A DNA stretch of 64,000 bases. Source: Halomonas cupida (lineage in GTDB: Bacteria; Pseudomonadota; Gammaproteobacteria; Pseudomonadales; Halomonadaceae). The number at the start of each line of letters is the position of its first letter. The first letter of the stretch is position 1. The stretch is from NCBI RefSeq assembly GCF_900142755.1, contig NZ_FRCA01000002.1:1-64000 (forward strand), in the 5' to 3' direction. Below the pieces are notes generated by a model. That model worked only from the letters and a program-made list of their open reading frames with translations, searched no databases and was not told the DNA's origin. Positions 53,620 to 62,386 of this stretch are shown here, piece after piece. The position numbers and the translations under genes are program-made.

Positions 53620-53931
53620 ATGTACAAGCTTGCCTTCTTCGTTCCCGAAGACGACGCCGAAACCGTCAAGGAAGCCATCTTCGCCACGGGTGCCGGCCGC
53701 ATCGGCAACTACGAAGCCTGTTGCTTCCAGACGCCGGGACGAGGTCAGTTTCGCCCTCTCGACGGCGCCAATCCACATATCGGTGACGTGGGCGCACTGG
53801 AAACCGTCAACGAACTCAAGGTGGAGCTGGTCTGCGAGGATGAGCTGATCGCCGCAGCGGTCGCGGCCCTCCGACTGGCTCACCCCTATGAAGAGCCGGC
53901 CTTCGATGTCTGGCGCCTGGCGGAGTTCTGA
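53620..53931 (+). CDS. YqfO/NIF3-associated domain protein (CutA-like fold)
   Basis: Stand-alone version of the insert domain found in YqfO/NIF3 proteins, 103 residues: YKLAFFVPEDDAETVKEAIF, GRIGNYEACCFQT and the C-terminal RLAHPYEEPAFDVW, whose HPYEEPA is the family signature. The ATG at 53620 follows CAGGAGG. Its molecular role is unknown, and the domain fold is related to PII/CutA proteins. Confidence 0.85.
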   Translation: MYKLAFFVPEDDAETVKEAIFATGAGRIGNYEACCFQTPGRGQFRPLDGANPHIGDVGALETVNELKVELVCEDELIAAAVAALRLAHPYEEPAFDVWRLAEF

Positions 53932-53949
53932 GCCAGACCCTGTGCAGAA

Positions 53950-54507
53950 TCAATCCAGATCAAAGAACAATCGCCGGTCTTCCATGGTGATATCGCTGAT
54001 GTGCAGCGGATAATGCTCCTGCTGACGATCCTTGAAGTAATGGCGTAAAGTGCGCTCCACCGTGGGAAACGCCAGCTCCTGCCAGGGAATCTCCTGTTCC
54101 TCGAACAACGCGACCTCGAGGCTTTCGATTCCGGGAGCAAACTCGCCCTTGAGCTCACTGCGGAAGATCATGAACACCTGATTGATATGCGGCAGGTTGA
54201 TCAGCGTATAAAGCCCCTGTAACTCGACCTCGGCGCAGGCTTCCTCACGGGTTTCCCGGGCCGCCGCCTCGGGGGTGGTCTCGGCATTTTCCATGAAGCC
54301 GGCGGGCAGGGTCCAGTACCCCAACCGAGGTTCAATGGCTCGCCGACACAACAGCACTCGGCTGCCACGCACCGGCAGTGTTCCGGCCACGATACGGGGG
54401 TTCTGATAGTGGATGGTGCCACAGGAGCGGCATAGATAACGTGGACGGTCGTCTCCCTCGGGAATCGCGAAACTGACCGGCTGTCCACAGTGGCTGCAAT
54501 AGTTCAT
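53950..54507 (-). CDS. NUDIX hydrolase with N-terminal zinc ribbon
   Basis: Nucleoside-diphosphate-X hydrolase, 185 residues. The zinc ribbon carries CSHCG and CRSCG (residues 4-30). The Nudix box is GFMENAETTPEAAARETREE (G-x5-E-x7-REUxEE fits). The layout is like NudC-related ADP-ribose/NADH pyrophosphatases but lacks the N-terminal NudC domain. It is divergent from a second NUDIX gene at 54589. Confidence 0.88.
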   Translation of the reverse strand: MNYCSHCGQPVSFAIPEGDDRPRYLCRSCGTIHYQNPRIVAGTLPVRGSRVLLCRRAIEPRLGYWTLPAGFMENAETTPEAAARETREEACAEVELQGLYTLINLPHINQVFMIFRSELKGEFAPGIESLEVALFEEQEIPWQELAFPTVERTLRHYFKDRQQEHYPLHISDITMEDRRLFFDLD

Positions 54508-54588
54508 GTCGCTCCCGTGAGGATACTGGTCGGGCTTGACGCCTTTACCACGTGCTGGTTACAAGAGATCAAACCCGATGGAATCCCC

Positions 54589-55224
54589 ATGTTAGAGAAA
54601 CTTCGCGAACAGCTGCAAGGACTTCACCCCAGACGCATCCGCCTTCGTCTCCCCGAGGCAGCGGTATTGATCCCGTTGGTCAGGCGTCCCGAACCGACAC
54701 TGCTGTTCACCCGGCGTGCCGGTCACCTCTCCACTCACAGCGGTCAGGTCGCCTTTCCCGGCGGCAAGCGGGAGCCGCAGGATAGCGACCTTCTCGATAC
54801 TGCACTGCGCGAATCCAGCGAGGAAATCGCTCTACCCCGCGAGCGAGTCGAAATCCTCGGCCAGTTGTCCGACGTGCTGTCCCTGCACGGCATCAAGGTC
54901 ACTCCCTTCGTTGGTGTGATCCCGCCGGACCTGCAACTGGTAGCCGACGAGAACGAACTCGACGCCATCTTCGAGGTTCCTCTCCAGCACTTCCTCGACG
55001 ATTGCCGTACCCATACCGACGTGATTCCTGTCGATGGCCGCAATATCTATGTGCCTAGCTACCGGATTCCGTCACCACAGGGCGAGGACTTCGTGATCTG
55101 GGGTCTCTCGGCGATGATGCTGGTGGAGTTGCTCGCAGAAGGATTTGATCTACCTCTGAGTCTTTTCGACCAGCCCGAGGGTAAACTACGCCACCTGCCC
55201 TCTCGTCGAGCACCACAGCCATGA
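54589..55224 (+). CDS. CoA pyrophosphatase-type NUDIX hydrolase
   Basis: NUDIX protein of 211 residues resembling NudL/PCD1-type coenzyme A pyrophosphatases. RRAGHLSTHSGQVAFPGGK leads into the Nudix box GGKREPQDSDLLDTALRESS then EEI. The upstream LSTHSGQVAFPGG block is the CoA-specific signature. The ATG at 54589 gives the family N-terminus. The ribosome site is weak. It overlaps the next gene by 4 bp (ATGA). Confidence 0.88.
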   Translation: MLEKLREQLQGLHPRRIRLRLPEAAVLIPLVRRPEPTLLFTRRAGHLSTHSGQVAFPGGKREPQDSDLLDTALRESSEEIALPRERVEILGQLSDVLSLHGIKVTPFVGVIPPDLQLVADENELDAIFEVPLQHFLDDCRTHTDVIPVDGRNIYVPSYRIPSPQGEDFVIWGLSAMMLVELLAEGFDLPLSLFDQPEGKLRHLPSRRAPQP

Positions 55225-55880
55225 GCTACCCGGACTCCTGTCACTTCTCCGCTACCCAGGTCAACACTCTGATCGATTCCCTGGTCGAACATGGCTGGTT
55301 CATCGGCCCGCAGATACTGGACCCTGCCCTGTGCCAGGCACTTCATCAGGAGGTCATGGGACGCGCCGAACAGCAGTCGATGAATCGCGCAGGTATCGGC
55401 CGAGGCAAGGACCACGAGTTGCGCGAGGATATCCGCGGTGACGCCATTCACTGGCTGGATCGTGAGACTCTCGCCCAGCGTCGCTACCTCGATGCCATGG
55501 CAGAGCTGCAACTGGCACTCAACGCCAGCCTCTATCTGGGACTCTTCGAGTACGAAGCACACTTCGCGCATTATCCAGCAGGAGCCTTCTATCGCCGCCA
55601 TCTGGACAGCTTCCGCGGACGTGCCAACCGAGTGGTATCCACGGTAGGCTATTTCAATCCCGACTGGCCCCGGGATGCCGGCGGCGAGATGGTGATCTTC
55701 GACCGGCATGATCCAGACAGGGAAGTCGCGCGGGTGTCCCCCGAGGCCGGCACCTTCGTGTGTTTCCTCGCCGAACAGGTCCCCCATGAAGTACTGCCTA
55801 CCCGTCAGCCCAGGGCCAGTATCGCCGGGTGGTTTCGCCGCAATGCCTCGCTGGGCGGGGTCGTCGACCCCGCACGCTGA
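55221..55880 (+). CDS. 2OG-Fe(II) oxygenase (prolyl 4-hydroxylase-like)
   Basis: Non-haem iron, 2-oxoglutarate-dependent hydroxylase, 219 residues. His and Asp ligands are in FYRRHLDSFRG, the distal His in QVPHEVLPT, and the 2-oxoglutarate Arg in RASIAGWFRR. The pattern matches bacterial prolyl-hydroxylase-type proteins such as those modifying EF-Tu. It is coupled to the CoA NUDIX gene upstream. A histidine kinase gene starts 16 bp downstream, so a four-gene transcript is likely. Confidence 0.87.
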   Translation: MSYPDSCHFSATQVNTLIDSLVEHGWFIGPQILDPALCQALHQEVMGRAEQQSMNRAGIGRGKDHELREDIRGDAIHWLDRETLAQRRYLDAMAELQLALNASLYLGLFEYEAHFAHYPAGAFYRRHLDSFRGRANRVVSTVGYFNPDWPRDAGGEMVIFDRHDPDREVARVSPEAGTFVCFLAEQVPHEVLPTRQPRASIAGWFRRNASLGGVVDPAR

Positions 55881-55896
55881 TCACAGAGGTACCAGG

Positions 55897-57258
55897 ATGC
55901 CGGACAAGCCATCACCAGCGTCAGTCACCGACAGCCAGCGCATCCAGGCGCTGGAAGAGCGCGTGCGTCAACTGGAGAGTGAAAAGCAGCATTTCCAGTG
56001 GCTGGCCGAAAGCACCACCGATCTGATCTCTCGCCATGACCAGAACGGCGTCTTTCTCTATGCCTCCCGGGCGGCCCGCGATCTACTCGGTTACGACCCG
56101 GAGGAACTGATCGGGGTCTCGGCCTACGATCTCTTTCACCCCGACGATCTGCGCGCCCTGCTGGCAAAGTCGCCACGCATCTATTACCACGAAGGCTTCT
56201 ACCAGCAGACCTATCGTTTCCGCGCTCGTTCTGGCCACTATGTGTGGTTCGAGACAACCAGCCGGACACGGCGAGCGACTGACGGGGAACTGATCGACAT
56301 TCTCTGCGTATCGCGGGATGTCAGCCGCCGGCTGGACGCCGAGGCCCAGACTCGACGACTCCAGCAGCAGGTCGCCCATGCCAACCGTCGCGCCATGCTC
56401 GGGGAGCTGGCCAGCAATATCGCCCATGAGTGCAACCAGCCTCTGGCCACCATGAGCAACTATGCCAGTGGCGCGCTGATGCAGCTGAAACGCCAGCCGG
56501 GTCAGCCGGCCTCGCAACTGGCGATACCACTGCAGCGGATCAACGACCAGATCGAACGCCTCTCCGCACGCCTGCGCCACATTCGCCAGTTCGTGCGCAA
56601 TGGCGATGTGCGCTGCCAGGCGCTGGACATCGGCGACATTCTGGCGGCGGTGCGCCAGCTCTGCCAGTGGCAATGCGAACAACAGGGCGTTGTACTCGAC
56701 ATCAGTGTCGATGATGATCTGCCCAGGGTACAAGCCGACGCCATCGCCATGGAGCAGATACTGGTCAACCTGATCCTCAATGCCGAGGAGGCCTGCCGAC
56801 GCCCCGCCAATGATGATCACCGCGACCATTGTTCAGATAACCCGGACGATCTCAGGCAGGACGATCTCCCTCAAGACACTGAGGGGCGCATTCAGGTCTG
56901 CGCCTGGCAACTCTCGGCCTGGGAGGTCGCCGTCGACGTCCGGGACAATGGTCCCGGTATCACTGCCGATCAGGTCGATCGGGTTCTCGCACCGCTGGTC
57001 GCCTCTCCCCGCACCCCAGCCCCTGAGCAACAGGTCGGGCTGGGCCTTTCGATCAGCCATTCACTGGCGGAAGCCATGGGCGGTAACCTTGTACTGGTTT
57101 CGGCGGGGTCGCGAAGCGGTGATGCAGAACAGTGCCATGAGACCCAGGGCGACGAGACCGTCGAACGTGCTGGCATGACCGGTGCCATCTTTCGCGTCAT
57201 TCTTCCCAGCACCCCGGACAACGCTCTACCACGAACCATGATCTGCCACGAACCATGA
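55897..57258 (+). CDS. PAS-domain sensor histidine kinase (FixL/DctB-like core)
   Basis: Two-component sensor, apparently soluble since no membrane segment is seen. A short N-terminal coiled coil (QALEERVRQLESEKQHFQWL) leads into a PAS domain (about residues 35-140, LISRHDQNGVFLYASRAARD). The H-box is SNIAHECNQPLATM with His177. The N-box is LVNLILNAEEAC, and the G-boxes are RDNGPGI and GLGLSIS. Between N- and G-boxes, about residues 310-340 form an Asp-rich insertion. The PAS lacks an evident haem-binding His, so the signal is unknown. The C-terminal codons run into a short tandem repeat. Confidence 0.88.
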   Translation: MPDKPSPASVTDSQRIQALEERVRQLESEKQHFQWLAESTTDLISRHDQNGVFLYASRAARDLLGYDPEELIGVSAYDLFHPDDLRALLAKSPRIYYHEGFYQQTYRFRARSGHYVWFETTSRTRRATDGELIDILCVSRDVSRRLDAEAQTRRLQQQVAHANRRAMLGELASNIAHECNQPLATMSNYASGALMQLKRQPGQPASQLAIPLQRINDQIERLSARLRHIRQFVRNGDVRCQALDIGDILAAVRQLCQWQCEQQGVVLDISVDDDLPRVQADAIAMEQILVNLILNAEEACRRPANDDHRDHCSDNPDDLRQDDLPQDTEGRIQVCAWQLSAWEVAVDVRDNGPGITADQVDRVLAPLVASPRTPAPEQQVGLGLSISHSLAEAMGGNLVLVSAGSRSGDAEQCHETQGDETVERAGMTGAIFRVILPSTPDNALPRTMICHEP

Positions 57259-57262
57259 CCTG
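57229..57262. repeat. 17-bp tandem duplication across the kinase stop codon
   Basis: Two copies of CCACGAACCATGA-T/C-CTG (57229-57245 and 57246-57262) are followed by a partial third. The kinase stop codon lies within the second copy, so its last residues are encoded by the repeat. Confidence 0.75.
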
Positions 57263-57276
57263 CCACGGAGACCGCC

Positions 57277-57939
57277 TTGATCGACAGTAATCCATCGACC
57301 TCGACAATACCCCATGTGGCGATCGTCGATGACGACGATGATCTGCGTGAATCGCTGAGCTGGCTGCTTGATTCCGTGGGACTGCATACAAGGGCCTACG
57401 CCAGTGGCGATGCCTTTCTCGATGACGATCCGCAACAGCATGATGCCATCCTGCTCGATGTCCGCATGCCGGGGCTGAGTGGCCTCCAGGTGCAGCAGCG
57501 ATTACAGGGCCTCGATGCCTGCCCTCCGGTCATCATGATCACCGGGCATGGCGATGTTGCCATGGCCGTTTCAGCGCTCAAGGCCGGAGCCGTGGATTTC
57601 ATCGAGAAGCCGTTCAATCAGCAGCAAATGATCGATATCCTCCAGCAGGTACTGGCCGAACAGCGCGAGCGCGCCGATCGCCAGCAACGTCTGGCCAGCC
57701 TGCACCAGCGTTATGCTGCTCTGCGTCCCAGAGAGCAGGATATCCTCAAGGAAGTGGCCTGTGGCTTCACCAGTCGCGAGATTGCCGAGCACCTGGCGCT
57801 GAGCGCCAAGACCGTGGAGGTGTATCGACAGCGCATCATGAAGGCGCTGGGCGCGACCAGTCTGGCGCACCTGATTCGTCTGAGCGTAGCGCTCGAGCTG
57901 GTGGATATCCTGCCCGATCACGAGCTCCCTCGGGACTGA
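57277..57939 (+). CDS. FixJ/LuxR-type response regulator
   Basis: Cognate regulator of the upstream kinase, 220 residues. Receiver domain: acidic cluster IVDDDDDLR, phospho-acceptor Asp61 (ILLDVRMPG), and Lys111 in FIEKPF. A linker helix follows, then a LuxR-type HTH with LRPREQDILKEVACGFTSR and AKTVEVYRQRIMKAL. The start is a TTG at 57277 with GGAG seven bases upstream. It lies 18 bp after the kinase stop. Confidence 0.9.
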   Translation: MIDSNPSTSTIPHVAIVDDDDDLRESLSWLLDSVGLHTRAYASGDAFLDDDPQQHDAILLDVRMPGLSGLQVQQRLQGLDACPPVIMITGHGDVAMAVSALKAGAVDFIEKPFNQQQMIDILQQVLAEQRERADRQQRLASLHQRYAALRPREQDILKEVACGFTSREIAEHLALSAKTVEVYRQRIMKALGATSLAHLIRLSVALELVDILPDHELPRD

Positions 57940-57975
57940 ATGATCAGACCCGTTTGACGCCTGGCCCGGACGGCA

Positions 57976-58515
57976 TCAAACACGGCGCTTGGCAAGCCCC
58001 ATCTCTCGCCTGACCTTCGCTCGACCGAGGCGCGCGGCCAGAGGCTCCAGTCCCATGACAGCTCGTCTCAGGTCGACCTTGTCGGGATCCTCGATCATCC
58101 ACGGCACCGGCCAGCCATCCGCACCTATCTCCAGTTGGGTCCCATAGCGCTGCGGACGCCCGGTCATCAGGCGAATACGATCCTCCAGAAACGCCAGCTG
58201 CCAGGCCCGGGCCGCTCCTCGCCCCACGGCCTCGCGCAGCGCCTGCCGACAGCGCTCCATGAAGGTCACATCGAACACCGCCTGCATTGCGATGCGCCAG
58301 GCCGCCCGTGAGGCCTCGTCACCGACCAGTCGCTCGTCCGGCCAGCCATACACATCCAGTGCCTGTGCCAGGCTCCGAGCGCTGATCTGGTGTAGCGCCC
58401 TGACCCGAGGGTGATAATCCGCCGGAACGATTTCGCCCGACGCCTCCAACTCGTCCATCAGCGTCCGATTTTCCTGTTCCAGTGCACTCATTGACTGAGC
58501 CAGCGTCCAGTTCAC
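57976..58515 (-). CDS. DUF6624-like protein
   Basis: Predicted soluble protein of 179 residues. The body carries YGWPDERLVGDEASRAAW, LAFLEDRIRLMTGRPQRYG and TQLEIGADGWPVPWMIEDP. The GWP...VG...AAW and QxYGTQ pattern is that of the DUF6624 group, of unknown function. A GTG at 58515 follows AGGGAGGAT and is preferred to the longer frame from 58611. It is convergent with the response regulator gene. Confidence 0.7.
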   Translation of the reverse strand: MNWTLAQSMSALEQENRTLMDELEASGEIVPADYHPRVRALHQISARSLAQALDVYGWPDERLVGDEASRAAWRIAMQAVFDVTFMERCRQALREAVGRGAARAWQLAFLEDRIRLMTGRPQRYGTQLEIGADGWPVPWMIEDPDKVDLRRAVMGLEPLAARLGRAKVRREMGLAKRRV

Positions 58516-58816
58516 TACGGCATCCTCCCTCCCGCCGCTCCGCGGTGCGACTCGTGCATTGTTCGCGGAGAGATACTGTCGTCGAGCGTCAATAGCTCGC
58601 ACCCACAACAACTTCCATCAGTAGCAGCTCCCATCAGCAGCAACTGTCACCAACGACACGGCCCCCGTAGAGCGCTACCGAATCGTGAGCCACTGGGGTC
58701 TAGCCTTGACGGGATTGTGCTTGGCGACAATAGCCAATCGGAGAGAGGTTCGTAGGAGAAATGGCATGATCTACGCTCGTTCGGGAGTATTCGTGTTTCT
58801 GTGCCTAATTGACCAT

Positions 58817-58970
58817 GCTGAAGGTTCTAGATTTACCCGCTGAAGGCTCTGGATTCACCCGCTGAAGGCTTCAGATTCACCCGCTGAAGGCTTCAGATTC
58901 ACCCGCTGAAGGCTCTGAGTTCATCCGCTGAAGGCTCTGGATTTACCCGGTGAAGGCTCTGTATCCCCTC
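58817..58970. repeat. Tandem array, 7 x 22 bp
   Basis: Seven head-to-tail 22-bp units start at 58817, 58839, 58861, 58883, 58905, 58927 and 58949. All begin GCTGAAGG (the last GGTGAAGG). The third and fourth are identical. There are no spacers. The array fills part of a 533-bp gap upstream of the nucleoside deaminase gene at 59049, ending 78 bp before its ATG. The rest of the gap shows no gene. Confidence 0.9.
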
Positions 58971-59048
58971 CTTGCCACGTGGCATCACACCGCTGGGTTT
59001 GCCTCAAGAATCGGCGGGTCTCATCTCTCAACCACAGGAGACGTTGTC

Positions 59049-59525
59049 ATGAACAGTATCGATATGGAACACCTGAAGCGCTGCGTCGAGCTGGCCAAGC
59101 AGGCCCTGAACAAGGGCGATGAGCCCTTTGGTTCGGTGCTGGTCGATGCCCAGGGAAAGGTATGTTTCGAGGATCACAACCATGTCGCGGGCGGTGACGC
59201 GACCCAGCACCCGGAGTTCGCCATCGCCCGCTGGGCGGCAGAACACATGACTCCCGACGAAAGGGCTGACGCCACGGTGTATACCTCGGGAGAACATTGT
59301 CCCATGTGTGCGGCGGCCCACGGCTGGGTCGGGCTGGGCAGGATCGTCTATGCCAGTTCGTCACGGCAACTGGGAGAATGGTTGGAGGAGCTGGGCGTGG
59401 CCAACGGGCCGGTAGCGCCGTTGCCGATTACGGCTATCGTCCCGAATGCTCAGGTGGAAGGCCCGGCGCCGGCACTCGCCGAACAGATCCGGGACCTCCA
59501 CCGCCGCCTGCATTCAGGATCCTGA
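59049..59525 (+). CDS. Nucleoside/cytidine deaminase family protein
   Basis: Zinc-dependent deaminase of the CDA fold (guanine deaminase GuaD/TadA-like), 158 residues. PFGSVLVDAQG precedes the zinc motif HPEFAIARWAA (His and catalytic Glu) and SGEHCPMCAAAHGW (Cys pair). The usual HAE is replaced by HPE, also seen in some guanine deaminases. The ATG at 59049 follows CAGGAG. Substrate is not certain. Confidence 0.83.
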   Translation: MNSIDMEHLKRCVELAKQALNKGDEPFGSVLVDAQGKVCFEDHNHVAGGDATQHPEFAIARWAAEHMTPDERADATVYTSGEHCPMCAAAHGWVGLGRIVYASSSRQLGEWLEELGVANGPVAPLPITAIVPNAQVEGPAPALAEQIRDLHRRLHSGS

Positions 59526-59544
59526 CAGTCAGGACCGATGATGG

Positions 59545-60408
59545 TCAGATCCCACTGATGGCCAGCTCATCACCAAGCTTCAAGGTCGCACCGACACCAC
59601 TTTCGATAATCGCGTTCTGTCCGAAGAAGGCACCCTTCCAGCCCGGCTGGGTTTTCAGTTCGACCAGACTGCGCAGCGGCTCCTTGATCGACGGAATCCT
59701 GCCGCTGCTTTGGTCAATGGTGATGATCTTGCAGCGCTTGCAGGGCTTGCGGACACCAAGGCGATAGCCGGGCCCGGACAGCGTCTGCCAATCGCGCTCA
59801 CCAAAGGCCTGCGCCGCTCCCGACACGACAATGTTGGGACGGAAGCGTGTCATGGGAACCGCTGTCTCGCCCTTGTCTGCCAGATGCCGGTTGAGGGCTG
59901 CCAATGATATCTCGCTGGTGATCAGGACCGGGTAGCCATCGGCGAATGCCGTATGTACTCGGCCCGGCTCACCTTCATGCAGATAGTCATGCTCCACCTC
60001 ACGGCGCTGATCAGGCGCGAAACGTACCAGACGCAACCCACTGACACCCTGAGGCCCCAGCACGTCATTCAGCCAGGCCGTAGCCTCGTCGCCTTCATCC
60101 AGCGCCCGGCAATCGGACTTCCAGACACGTACCTCACGCACGCTCTCCCCGGACGGTTGCAGACCGGCTTCGAGACTCACTTCAAGGTCGGGCATACCGG
60201 GGTGACTCAATGTCAGACATGAGTCATCCAGCGCCACACCGATAGTGGCCAGCGCCGGGACTTCACGCTGGGTCACGAAACATCCATCGCTATTCACCAG
60301 CATCCACTGCCGGTCGTGAGCGAGTCCATGCTCCGTCAGCTCGGCCCGCTCCAGCGCGATGCCCTGCAACGACTTGACGGGATAACAATTCAGTTCAGTG
60401 ATGATCAA
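59545..60408 (-). CDS. MOSC domain protein (YcbX/mARC-like)
   Basis: Molybdenum-cofactor-binding MOSC protein of 287 residues: N-terminal MOSC_N beta-barrel (ELNCYPVKSLQGIALERAEL and HDRQWMLVN), then the MOSC domain with FRPNIVVSG and the conserved Cys in KPCKRCKII. Relatives such as YcbX reduce N-hydroxylated compounds. It lacks a C-terminal ferredoxin domain, so a separate electron donor is needed. Confidence 0.87.
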   Translation of the reverse strand: MIITELNCYPVKSLQGIALERAELTEHGLAHDRQWMLVNSDGCFVTQREVPALATIGVALDDSCLTLSHPGMPDLEVSLEAGLQPSGESVREVRVWKSDCRALDEGDEATAWLNDVLGPQGVSGLRLVRFAPDQRREVEHDYLHEGEPGRVHTAFADGYPVLITSEISLAALNRHLADKGETAVPMTRFRPNIVVSGAAQAFGERDWQTLSGPGYRLGVRKPCKRCKIITIDQSSGRIPSIKEPLRSLVELKTQPGWKGAFFGQNAIIESGVGATLKLGDELAISGI

Positions 60409-60446
60409 ACGTCTCGAACTCCTTTTTTCTGATTCTCTGGCCTGTA

Positions 60447-60518
60447 CCGCTTCCCAGAACTGAGCCGCTTCCCAGAACTGAGCCGATTTCCAGAACTGGG
60501 CCGATTTCCAGAACTGAG
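60447..60518. repeat. Tandem array, 4 x 18 bp
   Basis: Units at 60447, 60465, 60483 and 60501 contain CCAGAACTG. The first two are identical (CCGCTTCCCAGAACTGAG). The array fills the space between the racemase-family gene and the MOSC gene, both on the minus strand. Confidence 0.85.
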
Positions 60519-60525
60519 TAGTCGT

Positions 60526-61236
60526 TTATATCGTCCCCGACCCGGCATGGCCAAGTGCCAGCTCCACCGCCCGGAGGGCATGGATGGTAGCAGTGTCGTA
60601 GAGCGGAACCTGAGTGTGTTCGCTGGTCACCAGCAAGGCGATCTCGGTACAACCAAGGATAACCGCCTGGGCATCGTTGCGGGAAAGCTCGTCGATGGCA
60701 GACAGCATAAACGCACGGGAGTCTTCCTTGATCTCCCCATGACACAGTTCATCGTAGATGATGCGGTGCACGTTCTCTCGGGCCGGCCGCTCTGGAGTCA
60801 GGACTTCAAGGCCGTAGCTCTCGAGCCGTTCGCGATAGAAAGGCTGCTCCATGGTGAACGAAGTGCCCAGCAGTCCGACGCGCCGGATTCCATCCGCAAT
60901 CAACGCATCGGCGGTGGCATCGGCAATGTGCAGCAGCGGAATTTCCACGGCCTTCTCGATACAGCGTGCCACCTTGTGCATGGTGTTGGTGCACAGCACC
61001 AGCAACTCCGCGCCGGCCATTTCGGCCTTGTGGGCCGCATCGGCCAGCATCTCTCCTGCATCATCCCAGCGGCCCTGATGCTGCAAGCTCTCGACCTCGG
61101 CAAAGTCGACACTGACCAGCACGATCTTCGCCGAATGATGGCCTCCGAGTACCTGACCGACCGCGCGGTTGATGACCTGGTAATAGCTCACCGTGGATTC
61201 CCAGCTCATGCCGCCCAACAATCCAATGGTCTTCAT
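60526..61236 (-). CDS. Aspartate/glutamate racemase family protein
   Basis: Cofactor-independent racemase fold, 236 residues. The N-terminal IGLLGGMSWEST is the family start. Two catalytic cysteines are in LVLCTNTMHK (about residue 85) and VILGCTEIALL (about residue 195). The ATG at 61236 follows CAGGAG. The frame from 61272 adds residues without support. Probable aspartate racemase of the YgeA type. It could provide or use D-aspartate. Confidence 0.88.
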   Translation of the reverse strand: MKTIGLLGGMSWESTVSYYQVINRAVGQVLGGHHSAKIVLVSVDFAEVESLQHQGRWDDAGEMLADAAHKAEMAGAELLVLCTNTMHKVARCIEKAVEIPLLHIADATADALIADGIRRVGLLGTSFTMEQPFYRERLESYGLEVLTPERPARENVHRIIYDELCHGEIKEDSRAFMLSAIDELSRNDAQAVILGCTEIALLVTSEHTQVPLYDTATIHALRAVELALGHAGSGTI

Positions 61237-61400
61237 GTGTCTCTCCTGGTGAGTCACAGCAGTCATGACCAACGCATGCTGCTCGTGGCCCCAGCATACC
61301 TCACACGTGGAAAGATGCCCCAGCCACTACCGAATGTGGCTATGCCGAAACGGTAATTCCCCCTACCATGGAGTCTTGAATCATCGTAGGGATCACTACC

Positions 61401-62303
61401 ATGTCCACCAGGGATACGCTGAAACTCTTTCTCCTGTCGACGCTCTGGGGAATGTCGTTCATCTTCATGCGCGTGGCATCGCCGGAGTTCGGTGTCGTAC
61501 CACTGATCCTGGTTCGCATGGGGCTCGGTGCCCTGCTACTACTGCCATTACTGATGTCTCGCAATTACCTGCAGCTGGTGCGCGACAATATCGGCAAACT
61601 CGCCCTGCTCGGCTTCATCAACCATGTCATTCCGTTCTCGCTATTGGCATTGGCCACTCTGCAGCTGGAAGCCGGCTTTACCTCACTGATCAACGCCACC
61701 ACACCGATATTTACCGCTCTGATCGGTGCTCTGTGGTTTGCCACATCCATCCAGAAACGTCAGTACATTGGCCTGGCCACGGCTTTCTTCGGCATCTATG
61801 TCCTGTCCGGCGATCGGTTGGATTTCGATATCGGGGGGGATGGCTGGTTTATCCTCGCAGTGCTCGGCGCCACCTTCTTCTACGGACTTGCCGGCAACTA
61901 CTCGAAGACCCACCTGAGCCACCTACCAGTCAGGGTGCTGGCCGCTGGGAGCTGCAGTATCTCAGGGCTGGTGCTGTTGATACCGGGGCTGATGCTGTGG
62001 CCCGAAGCCCCTATCAGCGGTATGGCGTGGGCCAGTGCTCTGGCGCTGGCCACGCTGTCCACCGCTGTCGCCTTCCTGCTGTTCTTCAGCGTGCTGGCCA
62101 GTGCCGGGGCCACGGCAGCATCCACCGTGACATTCCTGGTCCCGGTCAGTGCACTGTTGTGGGGCTACCTGCTGCTGGATGAAGTGCTGACCTGGCGCAT
62201 TCTGCTCGGCATGGCCATCACGCTCGGCGGCACCGCTGTGGCAACCGGCATGCTGCCCCATTGGCGGCGACGGGGGCGGCGCGCCCCCTGCACTACGGAG
62301 TAG
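61401..62303 (+). CDS. EamA/DMT family transporter
   Basis: Ten-helix drug/metabolite transporter, 300 residues, with the two EamA repeats. The first has LLSTLWGMSFIFMRVASPEF and the second TFFYGLAGNYSKTHLSH. The end FLVPVSALLWGYLLLDE is the usual EamA end motif, followed by a basic tail. Substrate is unknown; such proteins often export amino acids or metabolites. The ribosome site before 61401 is GTAGGGAT, moderate. Confidence 0.87.
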   Translation: MSTRDTLKLFLLSTLWGMSFIFMRVASPEFGVVPLILVRMGLGALLLLPLLMSRNYLQLVRDNIGKLALLGFINHVIPFSLLALATLQLEAGFTSLINATTPIFTALIGALWFATSIQKRQYIGLATAFFGIYVLSGDRLDFDIGGDGWFILAVLGATFFYGLAGNYSKTHLSHLPVRVLAAGSCSISGLVLLIPGLMLWPEAPISGMAWASALALATLSTAVAFLLFFSVLASAGATAASTVTFLVPVSALLWGYLLLDEVLTWRILLGMAITLGGTAVATGMLPHWRRRGRRAPCTTE

Positions 62304-62386
62304 AGGACCAAAAAAGCTACGAGCAGCGAGCCACGAGTGGCGAGCAGACCCACATGACATGGACGGGGCGCTCGTAGCTGCCTGGC

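Noticed and set aside
58817-58970. CRISPR array
   Set aside because: Units are head to tail with no spacers, and no cas genes are present.
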